A DNA stretch of 64,000 bases from Pseudomonas sp. PDM04 (GTDB taxonomy: Bacteria; Pseudomonadota; Gammaproteobacteria; Pseudomonadales; Pseudomonadaceae). The position numbers and the translations under genes are program-made. The stretch covers positions 62,001 to 126,000 of the forward strand of contig NZ_JACVAI010000004.1 in the NCBI RefSeq assembly GCF_014851765.1, written 5' to 3'. Below, one piece after another: positions 50,792-59,700 of the stretch; the first letter of the stretch is position 1; every line of letters starts with the position of its first letter. The notes beneath the pieces are model-generated. The model did no database searches. It was given only the letters and a program-made list of their open reading frames with translations, and was not told the origin of the DNA.

Positions 50792-51679
50792 ATGCGCCGC
50801 CTGCTCACCGGCTGTTTCGTCGCCCTGCTGCTGTTGCTCAACACCCTGGTCCTGATCGGACCGTTGATGGTGTTTGCCCTGCTCAAGCTGGTCTTGCCGG
50901 GTCGTTTTCGCGATTACGCTTCCTGGTCGGTGATGTGGATCGCCGAGACCTGGTCGGAAATCGACAAGCTGATCTTCCGCCTGTGCATCCCTACCCAGTG
51001 GGACATTCGTGGCGGCGACGACCTGCGGCGCGACACCTCGTACCTGGTGATCAGCAACCATCAATCCTGGGTCGACATTCCGGCGCTGATCCAGACGCTC
51101 AACCGGCGCACCCCGTTTTTCAAATTCTTCCTCAAGAAAGAACTGATCTGGGTACCTTTCCTCGGGCTGGCGTGGTGGGCGCTGGATTACCCGTTCATGA
51201 AACGCTACACCAAGGCCTTTCTGGCGAAAAACCCGGAGCTGGCGGGCAAGGACCTGGAGATCACCAAGGCTGCGTGCGAACTGTTCAAACGCCAACCGGT
51301 GACGGTGGTGAATTACCTGGAAGGCACCCGCTACACCCTGGCGAAAAGCACCCAGCAGCAATCACCGTTCAGCCATCTGCTCAAGCCCAAGGCCGGCGGC
51401 GTGGCCTTCGTGCTGGCGGCGATGGGCGAACAGCTGGATGCCATTCTCGACGTGACGGTGGTGTACCCGCAGGCGAAGATTCCGGGTTTCTGGGATTTGA
51501 TCAGCGGCAATGTGCCGAGGGTCATCATCGACATCCACACCCGTGAACTCGACCCGGCGCTGTGGCAGGGCGATTACGAAAACGATCCGCAGTTTCGCGA
51601 AACGGTGCAGAACTGGGTCAACCAGCTCTGGACCGAGAAGGACCAGCGCATCGCCGCCTCGCGCGCCGAGCGCCGCTGA
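50792..51679 (+). CDS. Acyltransferase, YihG/PlsC family
   Basis: 295 residues from ATG 50792. N-terminal membrane segments (about 5-37), then a glycerolipid acyltransferase domain with H90-x4-D95 (NHQSWVD) and the substrate block NYLEGTRYT. It resembles YihG of E. coli more than PlsC itself because of the FFKFFLKKELIWVPFLGLAWWALDYPFMKR region. Probably makes or remodels phosphatidate at the inner membrane. Convergent with the DUF2780 gene, stop to stop with a 1-nt gap. Confidence 0.87.
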   Translation: MRRLLTGCFVALLLLLNTLVLIGPLMVFALLKLVLPGRFRDYASWSVMWIAETWSEIDKLIFRLCIPTQWDIRGGDDLRRDTSYLVISNHQSWVDIPALIQTLNRRTPFFKFFLKKELIWVPFLGLAWWALDYPFMKRYTKAFLAKNPELAGKDLEITKAACELFKRQPVTVVNYLEGTRYTLAKSTQQQSPFSHLLKPKAGGVAFVLAAMGEQLDAILDVTVVYPQAKIPGFWDLISGNVPRVIIDIHTRELDPALWQGDYENDPQFRETVQNWVNQLWTEKDQRIAASRAERR

Positions 51680-51680
51680 A

Positions 51681-52229
51681 TCAGCTGCCGGTGCCCCAGA
51701 TACCGCCCAGGCTTTGCAGCAACGAACCGCCGACGCCCTGTTGACCGAGGTACTGCAGGATCACCGGGGCAAACTGGCCGATCATGCCGCTGTCCATCCC
51801 CAGGGCGCTGAAGGCGTTGTTCAGGTCATTGGTGTCCTTGACGTTGCCCAGGGCATTGTCCAGGCCGGCGGCCTTGCCATTGGAGCCCAGCAGGCTGGCG
51901 AGCGCGCCCAACTCACCGCCACCCGAGAGCTTGTCGATACCGGGCACGCTCTTGGCCAGCTCGGCGTAATCGGTGGTGCTCAACTGATTCTTGGCCAAAC
52001 CCAACATCGCCCCGGTGCCGCCGACGGCTTGTTGCGGCGTCACGTCCAGCTGGCTGAGCGCCCCCAGCAGATCCGCCGTCTCCGAGGTCGGCGCCGCCTT
52101 GGTGGCGGCGTTGTCGCCCTTCATGCTCGCGATGGCATTGGCCGCGTCGCCCAAACTGAATTGCGCAAAGACCGGACTGGCGGCCAGTGTCATGAGCGAT
52201 GCCAGTACAAAACCGCGTGAAACCTTCAT
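51681..52229 (-). CDS. DUF2780 family exported protein
   Basis: 182 residues. Signal peptide 1-22 (VLASLMTLAASPVFA). The mature part is small-residue- and Gly-rich with SQLDVTPQQAVGGTGAMLGLAKNQLS, the DUF2780 (VcgC/VcgE-like) signature. A C-terminal helix ends SLGGIWGTGS. Function unknown; similar proteins are secreted or periplasmic. The stop abuts the acyltransferase gene. Confidence 0.88.
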   Translation of the reverse strand: MKVSRGFVLASLMTLAASPVFAQFSLGDAANAIASMKGDNAATKAAPTSETADLLGALSQLDVTPQQAVGGTGAMLGLAKNQLSTTDYAELAKSVPGIDKLSGGGELGALASLLGSNGKAAGLDNALGNVKDTNDLNNAFSALGMDSGMIGQFAPVILQYLGQQGVGGSLLQSLGGIWGTGS

Positions 52230-52389
52230 CCAGACACCCTCAATGAAAAACCGCCCGGGAATGGGCGGCCAAAACTGCTTGTTGGACTGGTAACCCCAGG
52301 CATTGTTCCTCGTCCGCCGTCGCGGCGATCAACGGTGAAGCCGGGGCGAGAGGTTCTGCGGTGTTCTGTCGTCCATCGTCGGAACGCCG

Positions 52390-52480
52390 CCCGGAGCCGG
52401 CTCGCTCCCACCGGGTTTCAGGGTGTTAAGCCAATAGCATGAACACGGCAGATCCTTGTGGGAACGAGCCTGCTCGCGAT
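52390..52480. repeat. Degenerate REPIN in the 52230-52697 gap
   Basis: CCCGGAGCCGGCTCGCTCCCACC (52390-52412) and TTGTGGGAACGAGCCTGCTCGCGAT (52456-52480) are two REP-like arms with several changes, in inverted order. The rest of 52230-52697 holds no feature I can name. Confidence 0.65.
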
Positions 52481-52697
52481 AGCGGCATCCGCTCAACCTC
52501 AGCGATCAGAACTGTCCGGGGCAATCGCCGGAAAGTCTTACCCCAAGGCGAGACCTGTCAGAAAACAACCCTGTTTATCGGCGCTGTTTAAACCAGGACC
52601 TGGTTACTTCCTGAAAGCCACAAAACCTTGCGTCGTTCCCTACGGCCCGCCCAGAATCCGCCGGCTAGTGCAGCCAGGCCGAGGGCTCTATCGTTGA

Positions 52698-52921
52698 CCC
52701 GCCACTGAACGTCAGTGGTCGGGCTTAGCGGCCCGTAAACTCAGCTGCACGTGCAACCACCGCAAAGGTCTTCCCATGCCTGCGGTTCAATGGTGGCTGT
52801 ACGCAGGGCGCCTTCGGGCGCACCGGCTTTGCTGAGTTTTCCGGTCCGCTAACCTGCGTGCAGCTGCCACCCCTCTTTTGCTTAGCGGCGCGAAGGGTTG
52901 GCCTCCGTAGAGAACTCAGTC
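52698..52921 (+). ncRNA. Structured leader RNA of the DUF6124-like gene
   Basis: About 224 nt ending at the start codon. Helices seen: 52698-52701/52720-52723 plus 52702-52708/52712-52718 (bulged hairpin); 52759-52764/52781-52786; UUCG-capped GCGCC/GGCGC (52808-52821); ACCGG/CCGGT (52822-52826/52841-52845); ACGCAGG/CCTGCGT (52801-52807/52853-52859); and CAGCTGCACG/CGTGCAGCTG (52742-52751/52857-52866), which competes in part with the previous one. CCGCTAA (52846-52852) can pair with either copy of TTAGCGG (52725-52731, 52882-52888). CTGAGTTT in the ACCGG/CCGGT loop can pair with AACTCAG at 52738-52744 or, next to the start codon, at 52913-52919. This looks like a cis-regulatory switch; no known family recognised. 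Confidence 0.6.
52776..52835 (+). CDS. Possible 19-codon leader ORF with tandem Trp codons
   Basis: ATG to TGA encoding MPAVQWWLYAGRLRAHRLC. AAAGG ends 7 nt before the ATG, and both SD and ATG lie in the loop of the 52759-52786 hairpin. Translation would open the UUCG hairpin and reach the CTGAG loop. TGG-TGG recalls attenuator leader peptides. Translation is not shown. Confidence 0.35.
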   Translation: MPAVQWWLYAGRLRAHRLC

Positions 52922-53224
52922 ATGCGCAAGGTCAAACCTGATCCACCCGAAACCGACACCGACGAAGCCCCCCTCTCCGCCGCCGATATTCAAGCCACAC
53001 CCCGCACGCCCTGTACGATGTACTTCATCAACCCCGACGTTCACGTTCAGGATTTGCTGGGCAGCGTCAGTGAATCCCTGGCTTCCGCCGCCGTCATCAC
53101 CATGGACCTCGCCGACCGGGAAACCGGCCCCGGCCGCAACACCCTGCTGGGCATTGCGCAAATCGTCATGCTGGCGGAAGTCTCGGTGAACAGCGCACTG
53201 GACCAACTCGATCCGGGCGAATGA
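52922..53224 (+). CDS. DUF6124-like small protein
   Basis: 100 residues from ATG 52922 (MRKVKPDPPETDTDEAPLSA). A polar, disordered N-terminus is followed by CTMYFINPDVHVQDLLGSVSESLASAAVITMDLA and NTLLGIAQIVMLAEVSVNSALDQLD, the pattern I associate with a small family common in Pseudomonas (DUF6124/DUF3077-like). No catalytic motif; cytoplasmic. Function unknown. The SD is weak (GAG) and lies next to the AACTCAG repeat that can base-pair with the upstream RNA, so translation may be controlled by the leader. A REPIN follows. Confidence 0.78.
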   Translation: MRKVKPDPPETDTDEAPLSAADIQATPRTPCTMYFINPDVHVQDLLGSVSESLASAAVITMDLADRETGPGRNTLLGIAQIVMLAEVSVNSALDQLDPGE

Positions 53225-53231
53225 TGAGGCC

Positions 53232-53333
53232 CTGTAGGAGCGAGCTTGCTCGCGAAAAACGTGTGATCGCCGCGGGGTATCAGTCAGCCAGCGTCATCGT
53301 TTACGACCATCGCGAGCAAGCTCGCTCCTACAG
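53232..53333. repeat. REPIN after the DUF6124-like gene
   Basis: CTGTAGGAGCGAGCTTGCTCGCGAA and inverted CATCGCGAGCAAGCTCGCTCCTACAG, about 52 nt apart. Both arms carry TAGGAG and GAGCTTGC, a variant not seen elsewhere in the window. Confidence 0.9.
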
Positions 53334-53488
53334 TTGATCGACGGTCGGACTATCAGATCTGCCAGTTGGCAAATTTCGACCATGCCATCCCGCCCGCTGT
53401 CCGGGCACAAAGCAAAACTCAACTCGCTCAAGGCTGAGGAAATTGGCAGGCAAGTTTCGGAAACCAACCGACGACCGACCTGACGGCC

Positions 53489-53516
53489 AAAAAAAGGGCG
53501 ACCTCAGTCGCCCTTT
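53489..53516 (-). terminator. Terminator of fdhA (end of the sarcosine operon)
   Basis: AAAGGGCGAC and GTCGCCCTTT form a 10-bp stem with CTCA loop. On the minus strand it runs into TTTTTTT. Located about 18 nt past the fdhA stop. Confidence 0.92.
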
Positions 53517-53533
53517 TCGTTCTGCGCAGATCC

Positions 53534-54733
53534 CTACGCCGCACTGAACAGCTTGTGCGGATCAATCACGAATTTCTTCGGTACACCGGCATCGAACTCG
53601 CCGTAACCTTCCGGCGCCTGATCGAGGCTGATGACCTGCACGCCCACCACTTCGGCGATGTTGATGCGGTCCCACATGATGGCTTGCATCAGCGCGCGGT
53701 TGTACTTCATCACCGGAGTCTGGCCGGTGTGGAAGCTGTGGGATTTGGCCCAGCCCAGACCGAAGCGGATGCTCAGGCTGCCCATCTTCGCGGCGGCGTC
53801 GACAGCGCCCGGGTCCTCGGTGACATAGAGGCCAGGGATACCGATTTTGCCGGCCACCCGCACCACGCCCATCAGCGAGTTGAGCACGGTCGCCGGCGCT
53901 TCGTGTTTCACGCCGTCATGGCCGTGGCCACGGGCTTCGAAGCCCACGCAATCCACCGCACAATCCACTTCCGGTTCGCCCAGCAATGCGGCGATCTGTT
54001 CGTGCAGCGGTGCGTCTTTCGACAGGTCGACGACTTCAAAACCCTGGGCCTTGGCGTGCGCCAGGCGAATGGTGTTGACGTCACCGATGATCACCACGGC
54101 GGCACCCAGCAGGCGCGCCGAAGCGGCGGCCGCCAGACCCACCGGACCGGCACCGGCGATGTACACGGTACTGCCTGGGCCGACACCGGCCGTCACGGCA
54201 CCGTGGTAACCGGTGGGCAGGATGTCGGAGAGGCAGGTCAGGTCACGGATTTTCTCCATGGCCTTGTCGCGATCCGGCAGTTTCAACAGGTTGAAGTCGG
54301 CATACGGCACCAGCACGTATTCGGCCTGGCCACCGGTCCAGTCGCCCATGTCGACGTAGCCATAGGCGCCGCCGGCACGAGCCGGGTTGACGGTCAGGCA
54401 CACGCCGGTGTGTTGCTCCTTGCAGGAACGGCAGCGCCCGCAAGCCACGTTGAACGGTACCGACACCAGATCGCCGATTTTCAGGTTCTCGACGTCGCTG
54501 CCCTTTTCGATCACTTCACCGGTGATTTCATGGCCCAGGACCAGACCGGTTTGAGCCGTGGTACGGCCGCGCACCATGTGCTGGTCGGAACCACAGATGT
54601 TGGTGGAAACCACACGCAGGATGACACCGTGTTCAATCTTCCTGCCGCGCGGGTCCTGCATTTTCGGATAGTCGATTTTCTGTACTTCGACCTTGCCAGC
54701 GCCGAGATACACCACACCACGATTGCCAGACAT
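53534..54733 (-). CDS. fdhA: Glutathione-independent formaldehyde dehydrogenase
   Basis: 399 residues, the length of P. putida FdhA. Zinc- and NAD-dependent medium-chain dehydrogenase oxidising formaldehyde to formate with tightly bound NAD. Catalytic Zn ligand region NICGSDQHMVRGR, GHEITGEV, structural-Zn cysteines CGRCRSCKEQHTGVC, and Rossmann GAGPVGLAAAASA. It detoxifies formaldehyde released by sarcosine oxidase encoded upstream. Last gene of the glyA-soxBDAG-purU-fdhA set, separated from purU by 185 nt with a REPIN, so it may also have its own promoter. Confidence 0.95.
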   Translation of the reverse strand: MSGNRGVVYLGAGKVEVQKIDYPKMQDPRGRKIEHGVILRVVSTNICGSDQHMVRGRTTAQTGLVLGHEITGEVIEKGSDVENLKIGDLVSVPFNVACGRCRSCKEQHTGVCLTVNPARAGGAYGYVDMGDWTGGQAEYVLVPYADFNLLKLPDRDKAMEKIRDLTCLSDILPTGYHGAVTAGVGPGSTVYIAGAGPVGLAAAASARLLGAAVVIIGDVNTIRLAHAKAQGFEVVDLSKDAPLHEQIAALLGEPEVDCAVDCVGFEARGHGHDGVKHEAPATVLNSLMGVVRVAGKIGIPGLYVTEDPGAVDAAAKMGSLSIRFGLGWAKSHSFHTGQTPVMKYNRALMQAIMWDRINIAEVVGVQVISLDQAPEGYGEFDAGVPKKFVIDPHKLFSAA

Positions 54734-54837
54734 GCTTTCACCTCGCTGTTGTTTTTATGGAACCGCGTTGCCCAGGCAGGCAGCGCGTTAAGTGCTCGGG
54801 TACAGATGCTGTTTCTTGTGTTGCCTGTTATGGCCCT

Positions 54838-54912
54838 ATCGCGAGCGGGCTCGCTCCCACGGTAGACCGGTTTGAACACACAAGCCCCTGTGGGAGCGAG
54901 CCTGCTCGCGAT
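54838..54912. repeat. REPIN between purU and fdhA
   Basis: ATCGCGAGCGGGCTCGCTCCCACGG and inverted CCTGTGGGAGCGAGCCTGCTCGCGAT, 23 nt apart. The first arm is of the GCGGGCTC type, the second of the GCCTGC type, so the inner stem is mismatched. Confidence 0.88.
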
Positions 54913-54918
54913 AGCTGA

Positions 54919-55776
54919 CTAAAGAACGACCGTGCGATTGGCGTTCAAAAACACCCTGCGTTCAATGTGATAACCCACCGCCCGCGCCAGGGTCAGCCCC
55001 TCGATATCCCGCCCTTTGGCGATCAGGTCCTCCGGGTAATGACTGTGATCCACCACTTCCACGCCCTGGGCGATGATCGGGCCCTCGTCCAGGTCGTTGT
55101 TGATGTAGTGCGCCGTCGCGCCGACCAGTTTCACGCCCTTGTTGTAGGCCTGGTGATACGGCTTGGCGCCCTTGAACCCCGGCAGCAGCGAGTGGTGGAT
55201 GTTGATGGCCTTGCCATCGAGTTTGCGGCACAGCTCCGGCGACAACACCTGCATGTAGCGCGCAAGGATCACCAGTTCGGCACCGGCCTCCTCGATCACC
55301 TGCAACACCTGGCGCTCCTGCGACGGCTTGTCGTTCGGGTCCAGCGGGAAATGGTAGTACGGAATCTGGTGCCAGTCGGCCAACGGCTTGAGATCCGGAT
55401 GGTTGGACACCACCGCTGCCACGTCCATCGACAACTGGCCGATGCGCTGGCGGTAGAGCAAGTCGTTGAGGCAGTGATCGGCCTTGGAGACCATGATCAC
55501 CACTTTGGGCCGGTAGTGCGGCGGCGTCAGTTCGAAGACCATGCCAAAGGATTCGCCGCGCTCCTGCAGGCCGGCGCGGAATGACTGCTCGTCGAAGCCG
55601 TCGGGCTGGCGAAATTCCACACGAATGAAGAAGCGGCCCGAGAGCCGGTCATCGAAGGAATGGTGCTCGGTCACGTAGCAGCCCTGCTCGAACAGAAAGC
55701 GGGTCACCGCGTCCACGGTGCCGAGTACGCTGGGGCAGTCGGCGGTCAGGATCCATGTGTCTGGGGCGCGGCTCAT
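54919..55776 (-). CDS. purU: Formyltetrahydrofolate deformylase PurU
   Basis: 285 residues. Hydrolyses 10-formyl-THF to formate and THF. N-terminal ACT domain (WILTADCPSVLGTVDAVTRFLFEQGCYV) and C-terminal formyltransferase fold with INIHHSLLPGFKGAKPYHQAY (Asn, His) and a downstream Asp in NNDLDEGPI. In the sarcosine operon it recycles folate loaded with one-carbon units by SoxBDAG and GlyA. Flanked on both sides by REPINs. Confidence 0.95.
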   Translation of the reverse strand: MSRAPDTWILTADCPSVLGTVDAVTRFLFEQGCYVTEHHSFDDRLSGRFFIRVEFRQPDGFDEQSFRAGLQERGESFGMVFELTPPHYRPKVVIMVSKADHCLNDLLYRQRIGQLSMDVAAVVSNHPDLKPLADWHQIPYYHFPLDPNDKPSQERQVLQVIEEAGAELVILARYMQVLSPELCRKLDGKAINIHHSLLPGFKGAKPYHQAYNKGVKLVGATAHYINNDLDEGPIIAQGVEVVDHSHYPEDLIAKGRDIEGLTLARAVGYHIERRVFLNANRTVVL

Positions 55777-55817
55777 AGTTGTAGCTCCTGAAACAACGAT
55801 AAACGGAGTTGCTTTCT

Positions 55818-55918
55818 GTGGGAGCGAGCCTGCTCGCGATGGGCTTGAGAACGACGCGTTGAATCAGACACCCCGCGTCATCGTTGACGTCCATCGCGAG
55901 CAGGCTCGCTCCCACAGG
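55818..55918. repeat. REPIN between purU and soxG
   Basis: CTGTGGGAGCGAGCCTGCTCGCGATG and inverted CATCGCGAGCAGGCTCGCTCCCACAG, about 50 nt apart. The two arms are perfect complements. Confidence 0.92.
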
Positions 55919-55930
55919 TGATCGCCTTTG

Positions 55931-56563
55931 TCAGGCCTGCACGCTCAGGCCGTACTCGGCCGACGCGTCCTGCAACCACAGCCACCAGTAGTCCGAGAAG
56001 CTGCGACGGATCAGCAGTTCCCAGGTGTCTTCGGCGGTGTGGCGGATCACCAGTTGCGACTTGGCGAACACGGTGCCAACGGCCTTGCCCACCGGGAAGC
56101 TGTTGGGGTGCACGTCGTAGCTGGTGGACTTCATCAGCACCTGGCGCACGTTCGGGCCGCTCAGTTCGAGGATCTGCTGGCCGCCGCTGACGTTGACGAT
56201 CTGGATGTGCAAGTCGCCCAGCGCCTCACGCAGTTTTTGCTCGGCCGCGAATTCTTCGCCGCTCGGCACGATCAGCAGCCATTCGTCCGGGCCCATCCAT
56301 TGCAGGCTGGTTTCACCCTTGACGATCACGGTCAGCGCGGCCGGCAGTTCGATGCCCAGGGCCTTGTGCACGCCGGCGGCAAATGCGGCGTCATGGCCAT
56401 CGCCACGAATCGTCAGATGGCCGAGGAGTTTCTTTTCGCGCACGATCACGCCGGCGCTCTTGCGACCCTTGCCCACCAGGCTGGCGAGGTCGGCGTGATG
56501 CAGCGACGACTCGGCCTTGGCCCCGGTGGTTGGGCGTTGTTGGTAAACATTGGCTGCGGTCAT
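55931..56563 (-). CDS. soxG: Sarcosine oxidase gamma subunit
   Basis: 210 residues from ATG 56563 (MTAANVYQQRPTTGAKAESS); the longer frame reads through a REPIN and is rejected. AAAGG precedes the ATG. SoxG is the structural subunit of heterotetrameric sarcosine oxidase and resembles a GcvT-type fold. It carries ECSS-like SLHHADLASLVGKGRKSAGVIVREK and the LRQVLMKSTSYDVHPNSFPVGKAVGT region. Separated from soxA by 154 nt with a REPIN, from purU by another. Confidence 0.93.
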   Translation of the reverse strand: MTAANVYQQRPTTGAKAESSLHHADLASLVGKGRKSAGVIVREKKLLGHLTIRGDGHDAAFAAGVHKALGIELPAALTVIVKGETSLQWMGPDEWLLIVPSGEEFAAEQKLREALGDLHIQIVNVSGGQQILELSGPNVRQVLMKSTSYDVHPNSFPVGKAVGTVFAKSQLVIRHTAEDTWELLIRRSFSDYWWLWLQDASAEYGLSVQA

Positions 56564-56619
56564 AAAGCACCTTTGCTGAATTCTGTTGTTCCGGTCCTTG
56601 TGGTGGCAGCCCCGCCGCC

Positions 56620-56683
56620 ATCGCGAGCAGGCTCGCTCCCACAAGGGGTACGCATCTCCTGTGGGAGCGAGCCTGCTCGCGAG
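56620..56683. repeat. REPIN between soxA and soxG
   Basis: CCATCGCGAGCAGGCTCGCTCCCACAAG and inverted CCTGTGGGAGCGAGCCTGCTCGCGAGG, 15 nt apart. Confidence 0.9.
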
Positions 56684-56717
56684 GGCGACCGCAGGCTCAC
56701 CACAGGACCCAAGCCAA

Positions 56718-59700
56718 TCAAACGTTCTGCCGTTCGCCTTTCGGATCGAAGAACACCGAAGAAACGATTTCCGCCTCGATCACGCTGCCGTCGGCCAGCG
56801 GGGCGAACACGCGCTCACCGATACGCTTCAGGCCGCCCTTGACCACGCCCATGGCAAACGAATAGCCCAGGGAGTTGTGCAGGTAGCTGGAGGTGACGTG
56901 ACCGACCATCGTCATCGGGATCGCCTGCTTGGTGTTGAACACCAGTTGCGCACCTTCCGGCAGCCATTTGGTCGGGTCGATCGGTTTCAGGCCCACCAGT
57001 TGCTTACGCTGATCGCGCACGCAATCTTCACGGTTCATGCCACGCCAGCCGATCCACGAGAACGGTTTGGTGCGACCCACGCACCAGCCCATGTTCAGGT
57101 CGTCCGGGGTCATCGAGCCGTCGGTGTCCTGGCCGACGATGATGAAGCCCTTCTCCGCCCGCAGGATGTGCATGGTCTCGGTGCCGTACGGCGTGAGGTT
57201 GTACTGCTTGCCCGCCTCGACGATTTTTTCCAGCACGCCCATGGCGTAGTCGGCTTGCACGTTGACTTCGTACGACAGTTCACCGGTGAACGAAATCCGG
57301 AACACCCGCGCCGGCACGCCACCCACCAGACCTTCTTTCCAGGTCATGAACGGGAACGCTTCGTTGCTCAGGTCGATGTCGGTGACCTCGCTGAGCAGCT
57401 TGCGGCTGTTCGGCCCGGACAGGGTCATGGTTGCCCAGTGATCCGTCACGGAGGTGAAGTACACCTTCAGGTCCGGCCATTCGGTCTGCTGGTAGATTTC
57501 CAGCCATTGCAGCACGCGTGCCGCGCCGCCAGTGGTGGTGGTCATCACGAAATGGTTGTCGGCCAGACAGGCGGTCACGCCGTCGTCGAACACCATGCCG
57601 TCTTCTTTGCACATCAGGCCGTAGCGCGCCTTGCCCACGTCGAGCTTGGTCCAGGCGTTGGTGTAGATGCGGTTGAGGAACTCCCGCGCATCCGGGCCCT
57701 GGATGTCGATCTTGCCCAGGGTCGAAGCGTCGAGCAGGCCGACGCTGTCGCGCACGGCTTTGCATTCGCGTTTCACCGCGGCGTGCATGTCTTCACCGTT
57801 CTTCGGGAAGTACCACGGACGTTTCCACTGACCGACGTCCTCGAACTCGGCACCGTTCTTCACGTGCCAGTGATGCAGCGCGGTGAAGCGCACCGGCTCG
57901 AAGATGTGCCCACAGTGACGACCGGCCACGGCGCCGAAGGTCACCGGCGTGTAGTTCGGACGGAACATGGTGGTGCCCATCTGCGGGATGGTCACGTTCA
58001 GCGAGCGAGCGGCAATGGCCAGGCCATTGACGTTGCCGAGCTTGCCCTGGTCGGTGCCGAAGCCCAGCGCGGTGTAGCGCTTGACGTGCTCGACCGACTC
58101 GAAGCCTTCGCGGGTCGCCAGTTCGATGGCGGCGGCGGTGACATCGTTCTGCAGGTCGACGAATTGCTTCGGCGCACGGGCGGTGCTCTTTTCGTGCGGC
58201 ACCTGGAACAACGCCAGGGTCGGCTCCTCGAGACGGCTCAGGGCTTTGGGCAAGGTACCCTCGACCACACCGAAACCGGCTTCACTGGCAGCGCGAGCAC
58301 CGCCTTCGAAACCATCGGCCAGGGAATCGCCGAGGCCGTAGACGCCGTTGATGCCGCCGACGCACACGCGTTTTTGCGGCGCTTCACCCGGTACGAAACC
58401 GAGGATGTCTTCACGCCAGGTCGGCTTGCCACCCAGGTGCGAAGCCAGGTGAACCACCGGGCTGTAACCGCCGGAACTGGCGATCAGGTCGCAATCGAGC
58501 CATTCGCCAGGGCTGGTCACGGCGTGGGCCTTGACGTCGATCGCGGCCACGCGGGCAGCGGTCACGTGCTTGCTGCCACGGGCTTCGATCACCGCGCTGC
58601 CGGTCAGGATACGGATGCCCTTGGCACGGGCTTCTTCGACCAGCGCACCGCGCGGGTTGCTGCGGGCGTCGGCGATGGCCACCACTTGCAGGCTGGCATC
58701 GAGCCAATCCAGGGCAACACGGTAGGCATGGTCGTTGTTGGTCGACAGCACCAGTTTCTTGCCCGGAGCCACGCCGTAACGGCGAACGTAGGTCGACACG
58801 GCGCCGGCAAGCATGTTGCCCGGCACGTCGTTGTTGCCGTAGACCAATGGACGCTCGTGGGCGCCGGTCGCCAGGACCACGCGCTTGGCACGAACCCGGT
58901 GGATGCGCTGGCGCACCTGGCCAATCGGCGCACGGTCGCCGAGGTGATCGGTCAGGCGTTCGTGGATGGTCAGGAAGTTATGGTCGTGGTAGCCGTTGAC
59001 CGTGGCGCGCGGCAACAGCAGCACGTCCGGGGTGTTCTTCAATTCGGCGATGACGCTGGCGACCCATTCGGTCGCGGGCTTGCCGTCGAGGCTTTCGCGG
59101 GAGTCGAGCAGGCTGCCGCCAAACTCTTCCTGCTCATCGGCGAGGATCACCCGGGCGCCGCTGCGCGCAGCCGCCAGGGCAGCCGCCAGGCCCGCAGGAC
59201 CGGCGCCCACCACCAGCACGTCGCAGTGCTGGTTCATGTAGTCATAGGTGTCCGGATCGTTCTCGGTCGGCGAGCGGCCCAGGCCTGCGGCCTTGCGGAT
59301 GTACTTCTCGTAAGTCATCCAGAACGATTGCGGGTACATGAAGGTTTTGTAGTAGAAGCCCGGTGGCATCAGCTTGCCGCCGACCTTGCCGAGAATCCCC
59401 ATCATGTCGTTGTTCACGCTCGGCCAGCCATTGGTGCTGGTGGCGACCAGGCCCTGGTACAGCGCCTGTTGCGTGGCGCGTACGTTGGGGATCTGCGTGG
59501 CTTCGGTGGCGCCGATCTGCAGCACCGCGTTCGGTTCTTCGGCACCGGCGGCGAAAATGCCCCGCGGGCGGGAATACTTGAAGCTGCGGCCGATGATGTC
59601 GACGCCGTTGGCCAGCAGTGCAGCGGCCAGGGAGTCGCCTTCGAAACCTTTATAGGTCTGGCCGTTGAAGGTGAAGCTCAGGACTTTGTTGCGGTCGATC

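Noticed and set aside
52458..52697. Open frame of 79 codons before the structured leader
   Set aside because: Begins inside a REP arm, has unusual codon use and no recognisable family.
25602..56683. Repeated palindromic units that might look like CRISPR repeats
   Set aside because: They are dispersed singly or in inverted pairs at gene ends, not in regularly spaced direct arrays, and no cas genes are present.
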